DNA of 61,564 nt, taken from CAZTHM01 sp041946825 (lineage in GTDB: Bacteria; Acidobacteriota; Terriglobia; UBA7540). Numbering within the stretch: the first letter of the stretch is position 1; the number at the start of each line of letters is the position of its first letter. The position numbers and the translations under genes were made by a program. Shown here in pieces: positions 14,576-22,812 of the stretch. The notes beneath the pieces were generated by a model, which ran no database searches, was not told where the DNA came from, and saw only the letters and a list, made by a program, of their open reading frames with translations. The stretch lies in assembly GCA_041946825.1 (NCBI GenBank), contig JBHGBD010000031.1, positions 1 through 61,564 of the forward strand, read 5' to 3'.

Positions 14576-16060
14576 ATGAAGGTTCTGCTCGTTTATCCCG
14601 AATTTCCCGACACCTTCTGGAGTTTCAAGCACGCGTTGCCTTTCCAGGGAAAGCGTTCGGCGTATCCGCCGCTCGGCTTGCTGACGGTTTCGGCGCTCCT
14701 GCCGTCGAAGTGGCAGCGGCGCCTGGTGGACATGAACGTCCGGACGTTGAAAGACTCCGACCTCGAGTGGGCCGATGTGGTTTTCTTCAGCGGCATGATG
14801 GTGCAGGGGCCTTCGATGAAGGCGCAGATTGCACGCGCGAAGCTTCGCGGCCTGCGCACGGTGGTGGGGGGCCCAATCGCCAGCGCCCACGACGAGAACA
14901 TCGCCGAAGCGGACCATGTGGTGGAAGGAGAGGCCGAGGACATCGTCGCCGAACTTGCCGCCGACCTCGAACGCGGCGAAGCCAGACCGCGTTACATGAG
15001 GAGCAACCTTCCCGACCTGAAGCGCGTGCCGCTGCCCGACCTGCATCTGGCCAGCCTGCGCCGCTACAGCGCCATGGCGGTGCAATTCTCGCGCGGCTGC
15101 CCGTTCACCTGCGAATTCTGCGACATCATCGAGATTTACGGCCGCCGCCCGCGCACCAAGGCCCCGGAGCAGATCCTGGCCGAGTTCGACCAGCTTTATC
15201 ATCGCGGCTGGCGCGGCCCCGTCTTCCTGGTGGACGACAACTTCATCGGCAACAAGAAATGCGTGAAGTTGCTCCTGCCGAAACTGGTCGAGTGGATGCG
15301 CGACCACAAGTTTCCGTTTTCACTCTATACCGAAGCGTCACTCAACCTGGCCGAGGATTCCGAACTGCTGCGCCTGATGCGCGAGGCGCACTTCACGCGG
15401 GTCTTCCTGGGGATCGAGACGCCGGTCGAAGAGAGCTTGAAGGAGACGACGAAATTCCAGAACCTGCGCAAAGACTTGCTGGAGAGCGTGCGAGAAATCC
15501 AGTCCCACGGCCTTGAAGTCATGGCCGGCTTCATTGTGGGATTTGACAACGATCCTCCCGACGTTTTTCAGCGCCAGATCCAGTTCATCCGCGAAGCGGC
15601 GATTCCGCTCTCCATGGTGGGGTTGCTGACGGCGCTGCCCAACACGCAATTGTGGCGGCGGCTGAAAGAAGAAGGCCGGCTGCTCAAACAGAGCCTGGGC
15701 GGCGATTCGGTGCGCTCCGCCGACCTCAACTTCATTCCCAAAATGAATGTGGAGGAGCTTCTGGCGGGTTACCGGAAGATTCTGGAGACGATTTACAATC
15801 CCCGCGAGTATTTCGAGCGCGCTTCAATCTTCCTCTCACAGCTGGGAGCGGCCGCGCGCGCGCCTTTGGTCTTCTCCGACATGATGGCGGTGGCGCGCTC
15901 GCTCTGGCGCCAGGGACTGCGCAGCAACTATCGCAAAGAGTATTGGAAATTCATCGTGCAGGCTGCCCGCCGGCATCGCCAGCATCTCGATAAGGCAATT
16001 ACGCTTGCCATCATGGGGCACCACTTCTTCGAGCTGACCGCGGCGGATGAGAACGGGTAG
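14576..16060 (+). CDS. B12-binding-type radical SAM enzyme (DUF4070 family)
   Basis: A 494-residue protein. Residues 1-140 form a cobalamin-binding-like Rossmann domain (V-L-L-V-Y-P-E-F-P start, V-V-G-G-P strand). The radical SAM cluster motif is C175-x3-C179-x2-C182 in R-G-C-P-F-T-C-E-F-C. The C-terminal region after about residue 370 matches the DUF4070 type. Relatives include the hopanoid C-3 methylase HpnR and many uncharacterised members; no hopanoid genes are nearby, so I leave the reaction open. The ATG follows AAGGGGGAAG. A foldable leader precedes it. Confidence 0.85.
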   Translation: MKVLLVYPEFPDTFWSFKHALPFQGKRSAYPPLGLLTVSALLPSKWQRRLVDMNVRTLKDSDLEWADVVFFSGMMVQGPSMKAQIARAKLRGLRTVVGGPIASAHDENIAEADHVVEGEAEDIVAELAADLERGEARPRYMRSNLPDLKRVPLPDLHLASLRRYSAMAVQFSRGCPFTCEFCDIIEIYGRRPRTKAPEQILAEFDQLYHRGWRGPVFLVDDNFIGNKKCVKLLLPKLVEWMRDHKFPFSLYTEASLNLAEDSELLRLMREAHFTRVFLGIETPVEESLKETTKFQNLRKDLLESVREIQSHGLEVMAGFIVGFDNDPPDVFQRQIQFIREAAIPLSMVGLLTALPNTQLWRRLKEEGRLLKQSLGGDSVRSADLNFIPKMNVEELLAGYRKILETIYNPREYFERASIFLSQLGAAARAPLVFSDMMAVARSLWRQGLRSNYRKEYWKFIVQAARRHRQHLDKAITLAIMGHHFFELTAADENG

Positions 16061-16141
16061 GGTAGGTCGTCCTTCGGGGATCTGCTTTCGAGAGACCCCT
16101 CCGGCTCGCGGCGAAGGCCGCCTTTCCAATCAACAGCGCAC

Positions 16142-16384
16142 TTATGTTTGCGGCACGAGTTCCGGGTGTCCGCCCTCGATGAGTTGCGTCCAAGGATCCC
16201 AATTCTGTGGCGGTTTTCCAAAAAACCAATAGGGTCCCGATGCTAACCACATTTGCCGCAACTGCTCGTGGCTGAATTCGGCGTCATCGTTGTCGAATTC
16301 CGTTCCACAGCAGGGGCAAACATGGTAATCCCTGGGCGGATATGCCAACCCGGCATAAAAGCAAACTGGACAACGATGTTTCAT
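16142..16384 (-). CDS. Small CPxC-type zinc-ribbon protein coupled to the KHG protein
   Basis: An 80-residue protein starting M-K-H-R-C-P-V-C at 16384. C-P-V-C and C-P-C-C-G pairs about 15 residues apart, then acidic D-N-D-D-A-E-F, and a C-terminal W-F-F-G-K-P-P-Q-N-W-D-P-W stretch. The Cys pattern resembles the cysteine-rich CPCC family (PF14206) with the two knuckles in reverse order. Its ATG overlaps the stop of the preceding gene (ATGA), so the two proteins are made together. Immunity or antitoxin partner is a possible role, as an inference from layout only. Confidence 0.7.
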   Translation of the reverse strand: MKHRCPVCFYAGLAYPPRDYHVCPCCGTEFDNDDAEFSHEQLRQMWLASGPYWFFGKPPQNWDPWTQLIEGGHPELVPQT

Positions 16385-16707
16385 AGATTTACTCCACTTA
16401 TTCGAGCGCACTCATAAGCGAAATATCCCTGCTCGCCTCCGTGCCTGGCAATTGTCACCGCCCGCACAGGATAAAAAGTTCGCACAAATTCGGGGCTGAT
16501 GCAAGCGACGCCCTCGTGGTGGCTGCGAAAGTCGAAGCGAACCCGATCGATCCTGCCTGGGCGAATGCACTCCCGCGTATCAGCGCCCATCGCGCCAAAC
16601 ATAAAGGCGTCGGCCATCCTTTCATATTCCAAGGCATCGCCAACTCCGAACTTGTGTCCGTGTTTTGCATAATGGATGTCGCGTTCAAACGCATTCGCAA
16701 ATGGCAT
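16381..16707 (-). CDS. Small KHG-motif protein, possible toxin-like nuclease domain
   Basis: A 108-residue protein from ATG 16707; a TTG at 16731 in frame is an alternative start with no better ribosome binding site. The core reads H-Y-A-K-H-G-H-K-F-G (residues 12-20), then E-Y-E-R-M-A-D-A-F, and later V-A-C-I-S-P-E-F-V-R-T-F-Y-P. The order K-H-G-x-x-F, an A-x-x-F helix and an I-x-T-F-Y strand recalls the small C-terminal nuclease modules of polymorphic or CDI toxins. That is recollection of a pattern, not a match. It ends in a 4-nt overlap with the zinc-ribbon gene, and lies about 30 bp behind the DUF5107-TPR gene on the same strand. Confidence 0.6.
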   Translation of the reverse strand: MPFANAFERDIHYAKHGHKFGVGDALEYERMADAFMFGAMGADTRECIRPGRIDRVRFDFRSHHEGVACISPEFVRTFYPVRAVTIARHGGEQGYFAYECARISGVNL

Positions 16708-16737
16708 CTGAGAGAAAACGTCCTTGGACAACGTTTG

Positions 16738-19700
16738 CTATCGAGGGCCCGGCCTTTCGCGCGGAAGTTCCAGCTCGATCAGCATCCGCTTGGCGGCGAC
16801 GAGGGCCGCGTCGAAGCGCAGCGCCTGCTGGAAGGCTGAGCGCGCCGCTTCGGTTTGGCCCCGGCCGACCATCCCCAGTCCCCGCAGATAGTGAGCGCGG
16901 GCCTGAGCGCGGCGGGTGTCGCCCTCCGAAGGGCTCCGCGCCGCCAGCGATTCGAAGATGGCCCTGGCGCGTGCGCGCTCTCCGAGGCGCTCGAAGGCGC
17001 GCGCGCCGAAGTAAGCGTCCTCATCTTCCAATCCCTTCATTTCCGCGATGCTCCGCCAGAGCTTCCTGGCTGTCTCTCCGTCGCCGCGAAGCCAGTGGGC
17101 ATATCCCTGGTAGTACGCCAGCTTCGGGACTACAGCCCGCTCGAAATCGCTGGCCGCGATCGTGCCCGGAAGCCTTCCGGCTTCGAGCAGCACGCTGGTG
17201 GCAGAAGTAGTCTGACCCTTCCGAAGCAGCAGCAAGCCCTGGCTTAGCTTGGTTTCGCGATAGAGGTCGATGAGCTGGGGATTGCTTTCGGCAACAAAGA
17301 ACTCCTTTGACTGGAGAATCGCCAGAGCCGCTTCGGGCTCCTCGTGGAGGATCAGGAGCCGGGCAAGCGTGGCGCGCAGAGCGTCGTTGGCGGGGAGGCG
17401 CCCCAACGCCGACTTTGCGGTTCCGATGCCTTCGGAAACCGCGCCGGCCGCCGCCTGTGACTCGGCGAGGGCCACGACGGCTTCGGAATCTTTGGGATCG
17501 AGCTCGACGGCCCGGCTCAAGTGGGAGCGCGCGTCCGCGGCCTGGGCCAGCCACTCGTAGTAGCCGAATCCGAGCAGGCGCTGGGCGATGCGGTCACTGG
17601 GCTTCAGCTCCACCGCCTTCTTCCAGGCCGCCACGGCTTCCTGCCGCCGGCCGAGTGAACCTTGCAGGGTCCCCAGAAGTTGCCAGGCCAAATCGTCCTG
17701 CGGAGTCAGGCGGGTGATTTCCTCCAGAACGCGCAAACCCTCGACCCGGAAGGGAAAGATCTCCGGGGTTCGATCGGCCGTGGAAATCTTCGCCAGCGTT
17801 TGCCGGGCGCGCGCCGGATCCGCGCCGTGTGACTCGGCCGCGGCCAGCCAATACAGCACCATCGGATCGACCGGCTTGAGTCGCTTTTCCTGGGCCCCCA
17901 CGTGCAGCTGAAGGATTTCCGCGACATCCGCCCAGGCGTTCACTCGGGCATACTGCGCCGCCAACTCGATGTATTGCTGCGGGTGCGAAGCGCAGACCGC
18001 ATCAAGCCGCGCCCCTTCCTGGTCAGCGGGCGCCTGGCGGGAGCGCGCAAGAAGAAATCTCTCGGCGGCGGCCGTGGCGCTGGTCGGGTCGGCCGCTTCG
18101 AGCTTGGTCAAGACGTCGCCAGCCGCGTCGAGCCTCAACTGCCGCCGGAGCACCGCGGCGAGCAGGCCCAGTGCGGACAAGTCACGGGGATTGGCTTCTG
18201 AGGCCTTGCGCAATTCGACTTCAGCCTGCACGAAGTCGCCGAGCGCAAAATCCGCCGCGCCCAGCGCCGCGTCGCGAAGCGCGAAGCGCGAAGAGTTGGG
18301 GCTGATGTGGGCGAACTCGGCGCGCGCCAGGCGGTGCTGTCCCTCCGCCGTCAGGGCTACGCCCAGCCCGTAGCGCGCTTCGCCCGACCAGGGATCGCGC
18401 TCGACCGCCGCCTGAAAGTGCTCGAGCGCTTCCGAAATGTTTCCCGCGCGCATCGCCATCCGGCCCAGCGCCAGGTGGGCGCGCAAGGAGCCGGAGTCTT
18501 TCTTGAGCGCGGCGAGATAGAGCCTCCGCGCTTCCGCGTCGTGTCCGGCCAGCTCTTCGTACTCGCCCTGCAGGCCCGCTTGCTCCGCGGTCGGGTCCGC
18601 CGGCCATTCCTTGGGCAGGTTTTCCGTGGCGACCAACGCGCCCGGATGGCTGCCGTCAGCAAAGTCCTTAAAGTTCAAAAGCACCCGCGCGCGGTCATCA
18701 ACGGCCTGCAGCACCAGGTCGCCTTCGTCGCCTTTTGACTGCACGTTGGCCTTGAAGACCGTGCCGGCGCGCAGGCTCGCCGTGCGCGTGAAAACTTCCC
18801 GCGTTCCTTCGTGCAATGAGATCGTGAGAGCGGGGAACGACTCGGTGGCCATCACCTGACACTCGACGCTGTCGGGCTTGCGCGTGAGGTAGGCCACCAA
18901 GGTCGGTGTGGCCGTCGAGACTCCGTCGAGGTCGGCAATGGGGTACCAGTACTCGGTCCAGCCGTCCTCGGTGTGCGGGTCGAGGAAATGATATTCGCTG
19001 TCGCCGAGAAAACGGCCGCTCTGGAGTTCCATGTATTCGCCGTCGCCAGGGTCGGCATAAGTCCTGGCTTCGCGCGCGGCGTTGGAGCCCGTGCCCCAGG
19101 TCCACATCTTGGCCCCGCGCGCCTCAAAGCGGTCAGCCCAGCGGAGCACCCCATAGCGCGCCGCGGTGTCATAATTGGCGATGTAGTTGTCGTAGAGGTC
19201 GAGCCCGAACAGTCCCAGCATCCCGGGGTGGTTCTTGAACCAACTGTAATCCACGCCGTTCATCTCCGGCCAGGTGCCCAGGCTGGCGACCACGTGGCCG
19301 ATGGTGCGGGTCATGGGATAGAAGAAGCGCGTGGATTGATTGACCGGGGCTCCGGTATTCGTCCAAAGCAGATAGCGATGCTCGAGCGGATTGGGATTGT
19401 AGAGGCGAGCGTCCACCCGCAGGCGCGCTTGCCCCGGTTCGAGCGTCACCGAAAGCCAGATCTTGTCGCGGAAGATGTGGTCAACGTGGCTCAGAATGAC
19501 CGTGGCGCTGCCGTCGGGATTGCGACGCGTCGCGGGAACCCAGGGCTCGCCCGGCCAGGTGATCATGTGCGTGTCGTAAGGCCCGTAGAGTTCCAGGTTG
19601 CCCGCCGGCCAGGTGCTGCGCAGGTTGTAGGGAGTGGGCTTCACGGCAGCCGTACGGTAGAAGAACTCCCGCCCGCGAATCTTGTCGTAGGCCGCCCAGA

Positions 19701-20007
19701 TGCGCCCGCCCAGCTCCGGCACGAAGGTCAGCTTGAGGTATTGGTTTTCGAGAATAATGGCGCGATAGGTCACGGGCCTCGGCGTGCTCGACCGGCTCGA
19801 AAGCTTGTAGCTGGTGTAGGGATACAGGCCCCGCGAGAAGAACGGCGGCGAGACCTCCCGCTCCGCCAGTTCGTAGGTGGGAATCGTAATCTGGCTCTGA
19901 ACAATGCTGACGCTCTCTTGCGCCACCGCGACGCAGGAGAAGAAGAAAACAATCGCCAGAGAGGAAATGAACTCGGCACAGCGTTCCAAATGGGGAGCAA
20001 TCCGCAT
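16738..20007 (-). CDS. Secreted DUF5107-TPR protein
   Basis: A 1089-residue protein. A signal peptide (hydrophobic 14-28, A-V-A-Q) is followed by a DUF5107-type beta-sandwich domain at about residues 40-340 (L-K-L-T-F-V-P-E-L-G-G-R-I-W core, related to galactose-mutarotase folds). After about residue 440 comes an extended chain of tetratricopeptide repeats to the end, including L-R-A-H-L-A-L-G-R-M-A and A-R-Y-G-L-G-V-A-L helices. Such proteins are thought to bind or process carbohydrates outside the cell, with the TPRs as a scaffold (inference from the family). It follows mglA by 143 bp on the same strand. Confidence 0.82.
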   Translation of the reverse strand: MRIAPHLERCAEFISSLAIVFFFSCVAVAQESVSIVQSQITIPTYELAEREVSPPFFSRGLYPYTSYKLSSRSSTPRPVTYRAIILENQYLKLTFVPELGGRIWAAYDKIRGREFFYRTAAVKPTPYNLRSTWPAGNLELYGPYDTHMITWPGEPWVPATRRNPDGSATVILSHVDHIFRDKIWLSVTLEPGQARLRVDARLYNPNPLEHRYLLWTNTGAPVNQSTRFFYPMTRTIGHVVASLGTWPEMNGVDYSWFKNHPGMLGLFGLDLYDNYIANYDTAARYGVLRWADRFEARGAKMWTWGTGSNAAREARTYADPGDGEYMELQSGRFLGDSEYHFLDPHTEDGWTEYWYPIADLDGVSTATPTLVAYLTRKPDSVECQVMATESFPALTISLHEGTREVFTRTASLRAGTVFKANVQSKGDEGDLVLQAVDDRARVLLNFKDFADGSHPGALVATENLPKEWPADPTAEQAGLQGEYEELAGHDAEARRLYLAALKKDSGSLRAHLALGRMAMRAGNISEALEHFQAAVERDPWSGEARYGLGVALTAEGQHRLARAEFAHISPNSSRFALRDAALGAADFALGDFVQAEVELRKASEANPRDLSALGLLAAVLRRQLRLDAAGDVLTKLEAADPTSATAAAERFLLARSRQAPADQEGARLDAVCASHPQQYIELAAQYARVNAWADVAEILQLHVGAQEKRLKPVDPMVLYWLAAAESHGADPARARQTLAKISTADRTPEIFPFRVEGLRVLEEITRLTPQDDLAWQLLGTLQGSLGRRQEAVAAWKKAVELKPSDRIAQRLLGFGYYEWLAQAADARSHLSRAVELDPKDSEAVVALAESQAAAGAVSEGIGTAKSALGRLPANDALRATLARLLILHEEPEAALAILQSKEFFVAESNPQLIDLYRETKLSQGLLLLRKGQTTSATSVLLEAGRLPGTIAASDFERAVVPKLAYYQGYAHWLRGDGETARKLWRSIAEMKGLEDEDAYFGARAFERLGERARARAIFESLAARSPSEGDTRRAQARAHYLRGLGMVGRGQTEAARSAFQQALRFDAALVAAKRMLIELELPRERPGPR

Positions 20008-20150
20008 GAATGTCCGCTCAATCCTCGCACCAATCCTGCCTGAACCGCAAGCGGCAACAGCAGGGCCTGCCTCGATGGCGCGAGGGGCTGCAGCGAGATC
20101 CTGGGGCGGGGGAGTTGAATTCGTCGAGAACGTGAAGGATATGAGCGGTG

Positions 20151-20735
20151 TCAGCCCTTCTTAAGTTCACTGAGGACGAGGCGGCCGCATTCTTTCAATG
20201 TTTCGAAGACGCCGGTGCCTTTGTAGGCGACGGCCTCAAAGACCGGCTCGTCTTTCTTGAGCAGCGATTTCTTCAACTCGTCCACGGACAGGGCGCTGGG
20301 CAGGTCGCGCTTGTTGAGCTGGAGGACGTAAGGAACCTTCATAAAATCGTAGCCGTGCTCCTTGAGGTTTTCGTTCAAATTCTCGAGCGCCTCGAAGTTG
20401 GCGTCCATGCGCTCTTCCTGCGAGTCGGCGACGAAGATCACGCCGTCCACGCCCCGCAGGATCAGCTTGCGGCTGGCGTCGTAGAAGACCTGTCCGGGAA
20501 CGGTATAGAGGTGGAAGCGCGTCTTAAAGCCGCGCACCGTGCCGAGGTCGAGGGGCAGGAAGTCAAAGAAAAGCGTGCGGTCGGTCTCGGTGGCCAGGGA
20601 GATCATCTTGCCGCCCTTTTTCCCGAGCGTCTGGTCGAAAATCCATTGCAAGTTGGTGGTCTTACCGCCCAGGCCCGCGCCGTAATAAACGATCTTGCAG
20701 TTGATTTCGCGTGCGGCGAAGTTGATGAAGCTCAC
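20151..20735 (-). CDS. mglA: MglA-type Ras-like GTPase
   Basis: A 194-residue protein. I use the GTG at 20735, because translation then begins V-S-F-I-N-F-A-A-R-E-I-N like other MglA proteins; an in-frame upstream start would add ten unconserved residues. The P-loop G-A-G-L-G-G-K-T is at about 20-27 (most relatives have G-P-G). K-M-I-S-L-A-T-E-T and F-H-L-Y-T-V-P-G-Q follow, and N-K-R-D-L is the guanine-specificity motif. MglA is the polarity switch of Myxococcus motility. Its MglB activator is not adjacent here, so polarity control or another signalling role is likely. A strong promoter lies upstream at 20857-20885. Confidence 0.93.
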   Translation of the reverse strand: MSFINFAAREINCKIVYYGAGLGGKTTNLQWIFDQTLGKKGGKMISLATETDRTLFFDFLPLDLGTVRGFKTRFHLYTVPGQVFYDASRKLILRGVDGVIFVADSQEERMDANFEALENLNENLKEHGYDFMKVPYVLQLNKRDLPSALSVDELKKSLLKKDEPVFEAVAYKGTGVFETLKECGRLVLSELKKG

Positions 20736-20856
20736 TGGCGGACATCCCCCATTCCCAGTCGCCACCGGGCGCGCAGGCTTTCAAGTCAAGAGATACCCCT
20801 TCCCGCTAAGCGCCGGGCCGGCGCTCTCTCGGCCGGGAAGCGGTCAGAGGTTGGAA

Positions 20857-20885
20857 TTTATAACACAGGCCCCACCCATTGACAA
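20857..20885 (-). promoter_or_regulatory. Strong sigma-70-type promoter of mglA
   Basis: On the minus strand: TTGTCA, 17 nt, TATAAA, five of six consensus matches in each box. It gives an untranslated leader of about 115 nt before the GTG start of mglA. Confidence 0.65.
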
Positions 20886-20935
20886 GTAGAGGTTGAGGCG
20901 AAGCTCGCCCTTGTAAAGCGTTCCACCAGGCCGTC

Positions 20936-21502
20936 TTAACCTTGCGGGGAAAAGTTCTTGAGGGCGCTCCCCAGGGCCTCGAGGGCGCGGCCCCATCCGG
21001 CAAGAGCTCCCTCGTGACTAGACCCATAGCCATGGAGGAAGAGGGTGAGGTAGTAAACCCAGCGGTCGCCGTCCACGAAATGGCAGCGGCGGAGGGCGAT
21101 TTCGAGTTCGGCCGGAACCCGCAATGCGGCTAGCTGGCGCTCCAGGTGCGCGCCCAGTTCGAGGTGCGCTTCCACCCGCGAAGCGGATGCCGTGGAGTCG
21201 AAGAGCAGATCCACGTAACTCCCGACTTTGTACGGCAGGCCAAAATCCCGGCGCTCGTCCTCGGTGAGGTCCGTCGTCTCCCAGACGTCGCACTTGGCGG
21301 TTCTGAAGGCAGAGGATGAAGAATTGATCTGCCGCAGGAAATTCGCAAGCGCCGGACGCTCATGGCATTCCTCTATCTCCGCGGCGAGTCCATGCTGCGC
21401 CTTCAAATCCAGGTATCGGCGTTGGGGATTGTCGGGGTCGAACCACGGGATTTCGAGCGTTTCGTCGCCGCGGTCTATTTCCTGATGGAGATCAACTCGC
21501 AA
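20936..21502 (-). CDS. Conserved-looking soluble protein of unknown function
   Basis: A 188-residue protein starting with TTG at 21502 (AGG about 8 nt upstream). No signal peptide or membrane segment. It has a mixed alpha/beta composition, an acidic N-terminus (E-I-P-W-F-D-P-D-N-P), a W-E-T-T-D-L-T-E-D-E-R segment and a C-terminal F-L-H-G-Y-G-S-S-H-E-G stretch. I do not recognise a family. Codon use is like that of its neighbours. It precedes mglA by about 50 bp to the mglA promoter on the same strand. Confidence 0.65.
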   Translation of the reverse strand: MRVDLHQEIDRGDETLEIPWFDPDNPQRRYLDLKAQHGLAAEIEECHERPALANFLRQINSSSSAFRTAKCDVWETTDLTEDERRDFGLPYKVGSYVDLLFDSTASASRVEAHLELGAHLERQLAALRVPAELEIALRRCHFVDGDRWVYYLTLFLHGYGSSHEGALAGWGRALEALGSALKNFSPQG

Positions 21503-21562
21503 GCGTTAACCTGCTGAAAAGCCATGAATCCGTACAGCCACCTGCCAGATAGTTCGAGTAAC

Positions 21563-21614
21563 CCGGAAGGAGCCGGGGTGTGTTTTGGGTAGGGCTTTGC
21601 CCCGGCTCTCCCGG
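21563..21614. other. Long GC-rich hairpin between divergent genes
   Basis: CCGG, then GGAGCCGGGG (21569-21578), pairs across about 21 nt with CCCCGGCTC (21600-21608) and CCGG (21611-21614), so two stacked stems are possible. A smaller ccccctcgtcggggg hairpin follows at about 21630-21645. There is no T-tract on either strand. It may be a repeat element or a structured leader upstream of the PilZ gene. Confidence 0.5.
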
Positions 21615-21865
21615 TCCTGCGTGACACTGTCCCCCTCGTCGGGGGTGGTAGTGGCTAATTCAATTGAGGTCTGTCACTGCGCCGATGATGGCACAGAATT
21701 TGACGTAAGTGAACAAAAATGTAACCCAAGTCAAATTCCTGCACCGCGGGTGTGGTAGCGAGAGTGCGGGACGGCCGGCGCGCTGCGGACGAAGGGCTTT
21801 GTGGTATCATGCACGGAGCCTGGGGCTTGAGCAGCGGTGACGGACCCCGGCCCCTGGTTCGATCC

Positions 21866-22276
21866 ATGGAAAAGGAAACGGCGGCAGACGAAAGGGCACG
21901 GCGCCGCAGCGCGCGGATTGTTCTTCGCATTCCTCTTATCGTGAATGTTGTCGGCGACACGCCGGATACCCAATGGGAGCCGGTGGAAACGATTACCGTC
22001 AGCCAGCACGGAGCGATGATCCGCACCAGGCAGAATTTTCAGGTTGGCGATACGCTGGAAATCCGGGTCCGCGACAAGGACCGCTCGGCACAGGCCCGCG
22101 TCGCCTGGAAATCAACCAAGCTGACCCCGCAGGGAATGGAACTGGGTTTCGAAATTCTGGGCGAAGAGGGGTTCTGGGAAATCAGCTTCCCCGAGGACCG
22201 CTGGTCGCGCCGGCCGGGGGCCCCGACTGCAACTTCGTCTCCAGCCACGCAAGCGAGCTCGGAGGAGAAAGGATAA
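21866..22276 (+). CDS. PilZ-domain protein (c-di-GMP binding type)
   Basis: A 136-residue protein from the ATG at 21866. Upstream in-frame starts (21809, 21752) would add unconserved sequence, and no start has a good ribosome binding site. The arginine motif R-R-R-S-A-R at about residues 12-17 and the T-V-S-Q-H-G-A strand correspond to the R-x3-R and (D/N)-x-S-x2-G signatures that hold c-di-GMP in PilZ domains. In the second motif the first residue is Val instead of Asp/Asn. The gene is followed 4 bp later by a CBS-domain gene, probably one operon. Confidence 0.78.
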   Translation: MEKETAADERARRRSARIVLRIPLIVNVVGDTPDTQWEPVETITVSQHGAMIRTRQNFQVGDTLEIRVRDKDRSAQARVAWKSTKLTPQGMELGFEILGEEGFWEISFPEDRWSRRPGAPTATSSPATQASSEEKG

Positions 22277-22280
22277 CCGC

Positions 22281-22724
22281 ATGCTCGTGCGAGAATTCAT
22301 GACGACAGACGTGACGTCGCTGCAAGAGACGGACTCCCTCCTCGACGCGCGGATGGTTTTTGTCCGGTCGTCTTTCCGCCATTTGCCGGTTCTGCGCGGC
22401 AAGACCCTGGTGGGCGTCGTCACCGAGCACGATGTCAAGCAGTTCGCGCCCTCGCTGTTGAGCGGCGTCACACCGGAAGAATACAACCGGATGTTGGAAA
22501 CCACGCCTGTCTCACGGGCGATGACCCGCGACCCCATCACTGTGCGCCCCGAGCAGCCTGTCTTCGAGGCCGCGGGGCTTCTCTACGACCGCAGCTTCGG
22601 CTGCCTGCCCGTGGTCGAAAACGGCGAGATGGTGGGGATCCTGACGACCACCGATATGCTGCGGCTTCTCATGCGGTTGATCCGCGACCAGGGGCTGGCA
22701 GCGGGGAAATCGCCAGCTGCCTAG
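22281..22724 (+). CDS. Paired CBS-domain protein
   Basis: A 147-residue protein consisting of two CBS motifs (residues about 3-60 and 75-135, the latter M-T-R-D-P-I-T-V-R-P and G-C-L-P-V-V-E-N-G-E-M-V-G-I). Stand-alone Bateman modules bind adenine nucleotides and report energy or stress state to partners. GGAGAAAGGA upstream gives a good ribosome binding site. Co-expression with the PilZ protein suggests joint signalling, by inference. Confidence 0.9.
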   Translation: MLVREFMTTDVTSLQETDSLLDARMVFVRSSFRHLPVLRGKTLVGVVTEHDVKQFAPSLLSGVTPEEYNRMLETTPVSRAMTRDPITVRPEQPVFEAAGLLYDRSFGCLPVVENGEMVGILTTTDMLRLLMRLIRDQGLAAGKSPAA

Positions 22725-22774
22725 GGCGGGCCGCCTCCTTTCCCACCGCACTCTGCGGGTTGCCTGCGGGGCTT

Positions 22775-22795
22775 GAACCTTCGGGGTTCCTTTTT
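22775..22795 (+). terminator. Possible weak intrinsic terminator after the CBS gene
   Basis: GAACC, loop ttcgg, GGTTC then CCTTTTT. The stem is only 5 bp. The same stretch also lies directly upstream of the methyltransferase start (22813) with a CATAAT -10-like box, so it could instead be part of a promoter region. Confidence 0.35.
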
Positions 22796-22812
22796 CATAA
22801 TACCCTTTCCTT

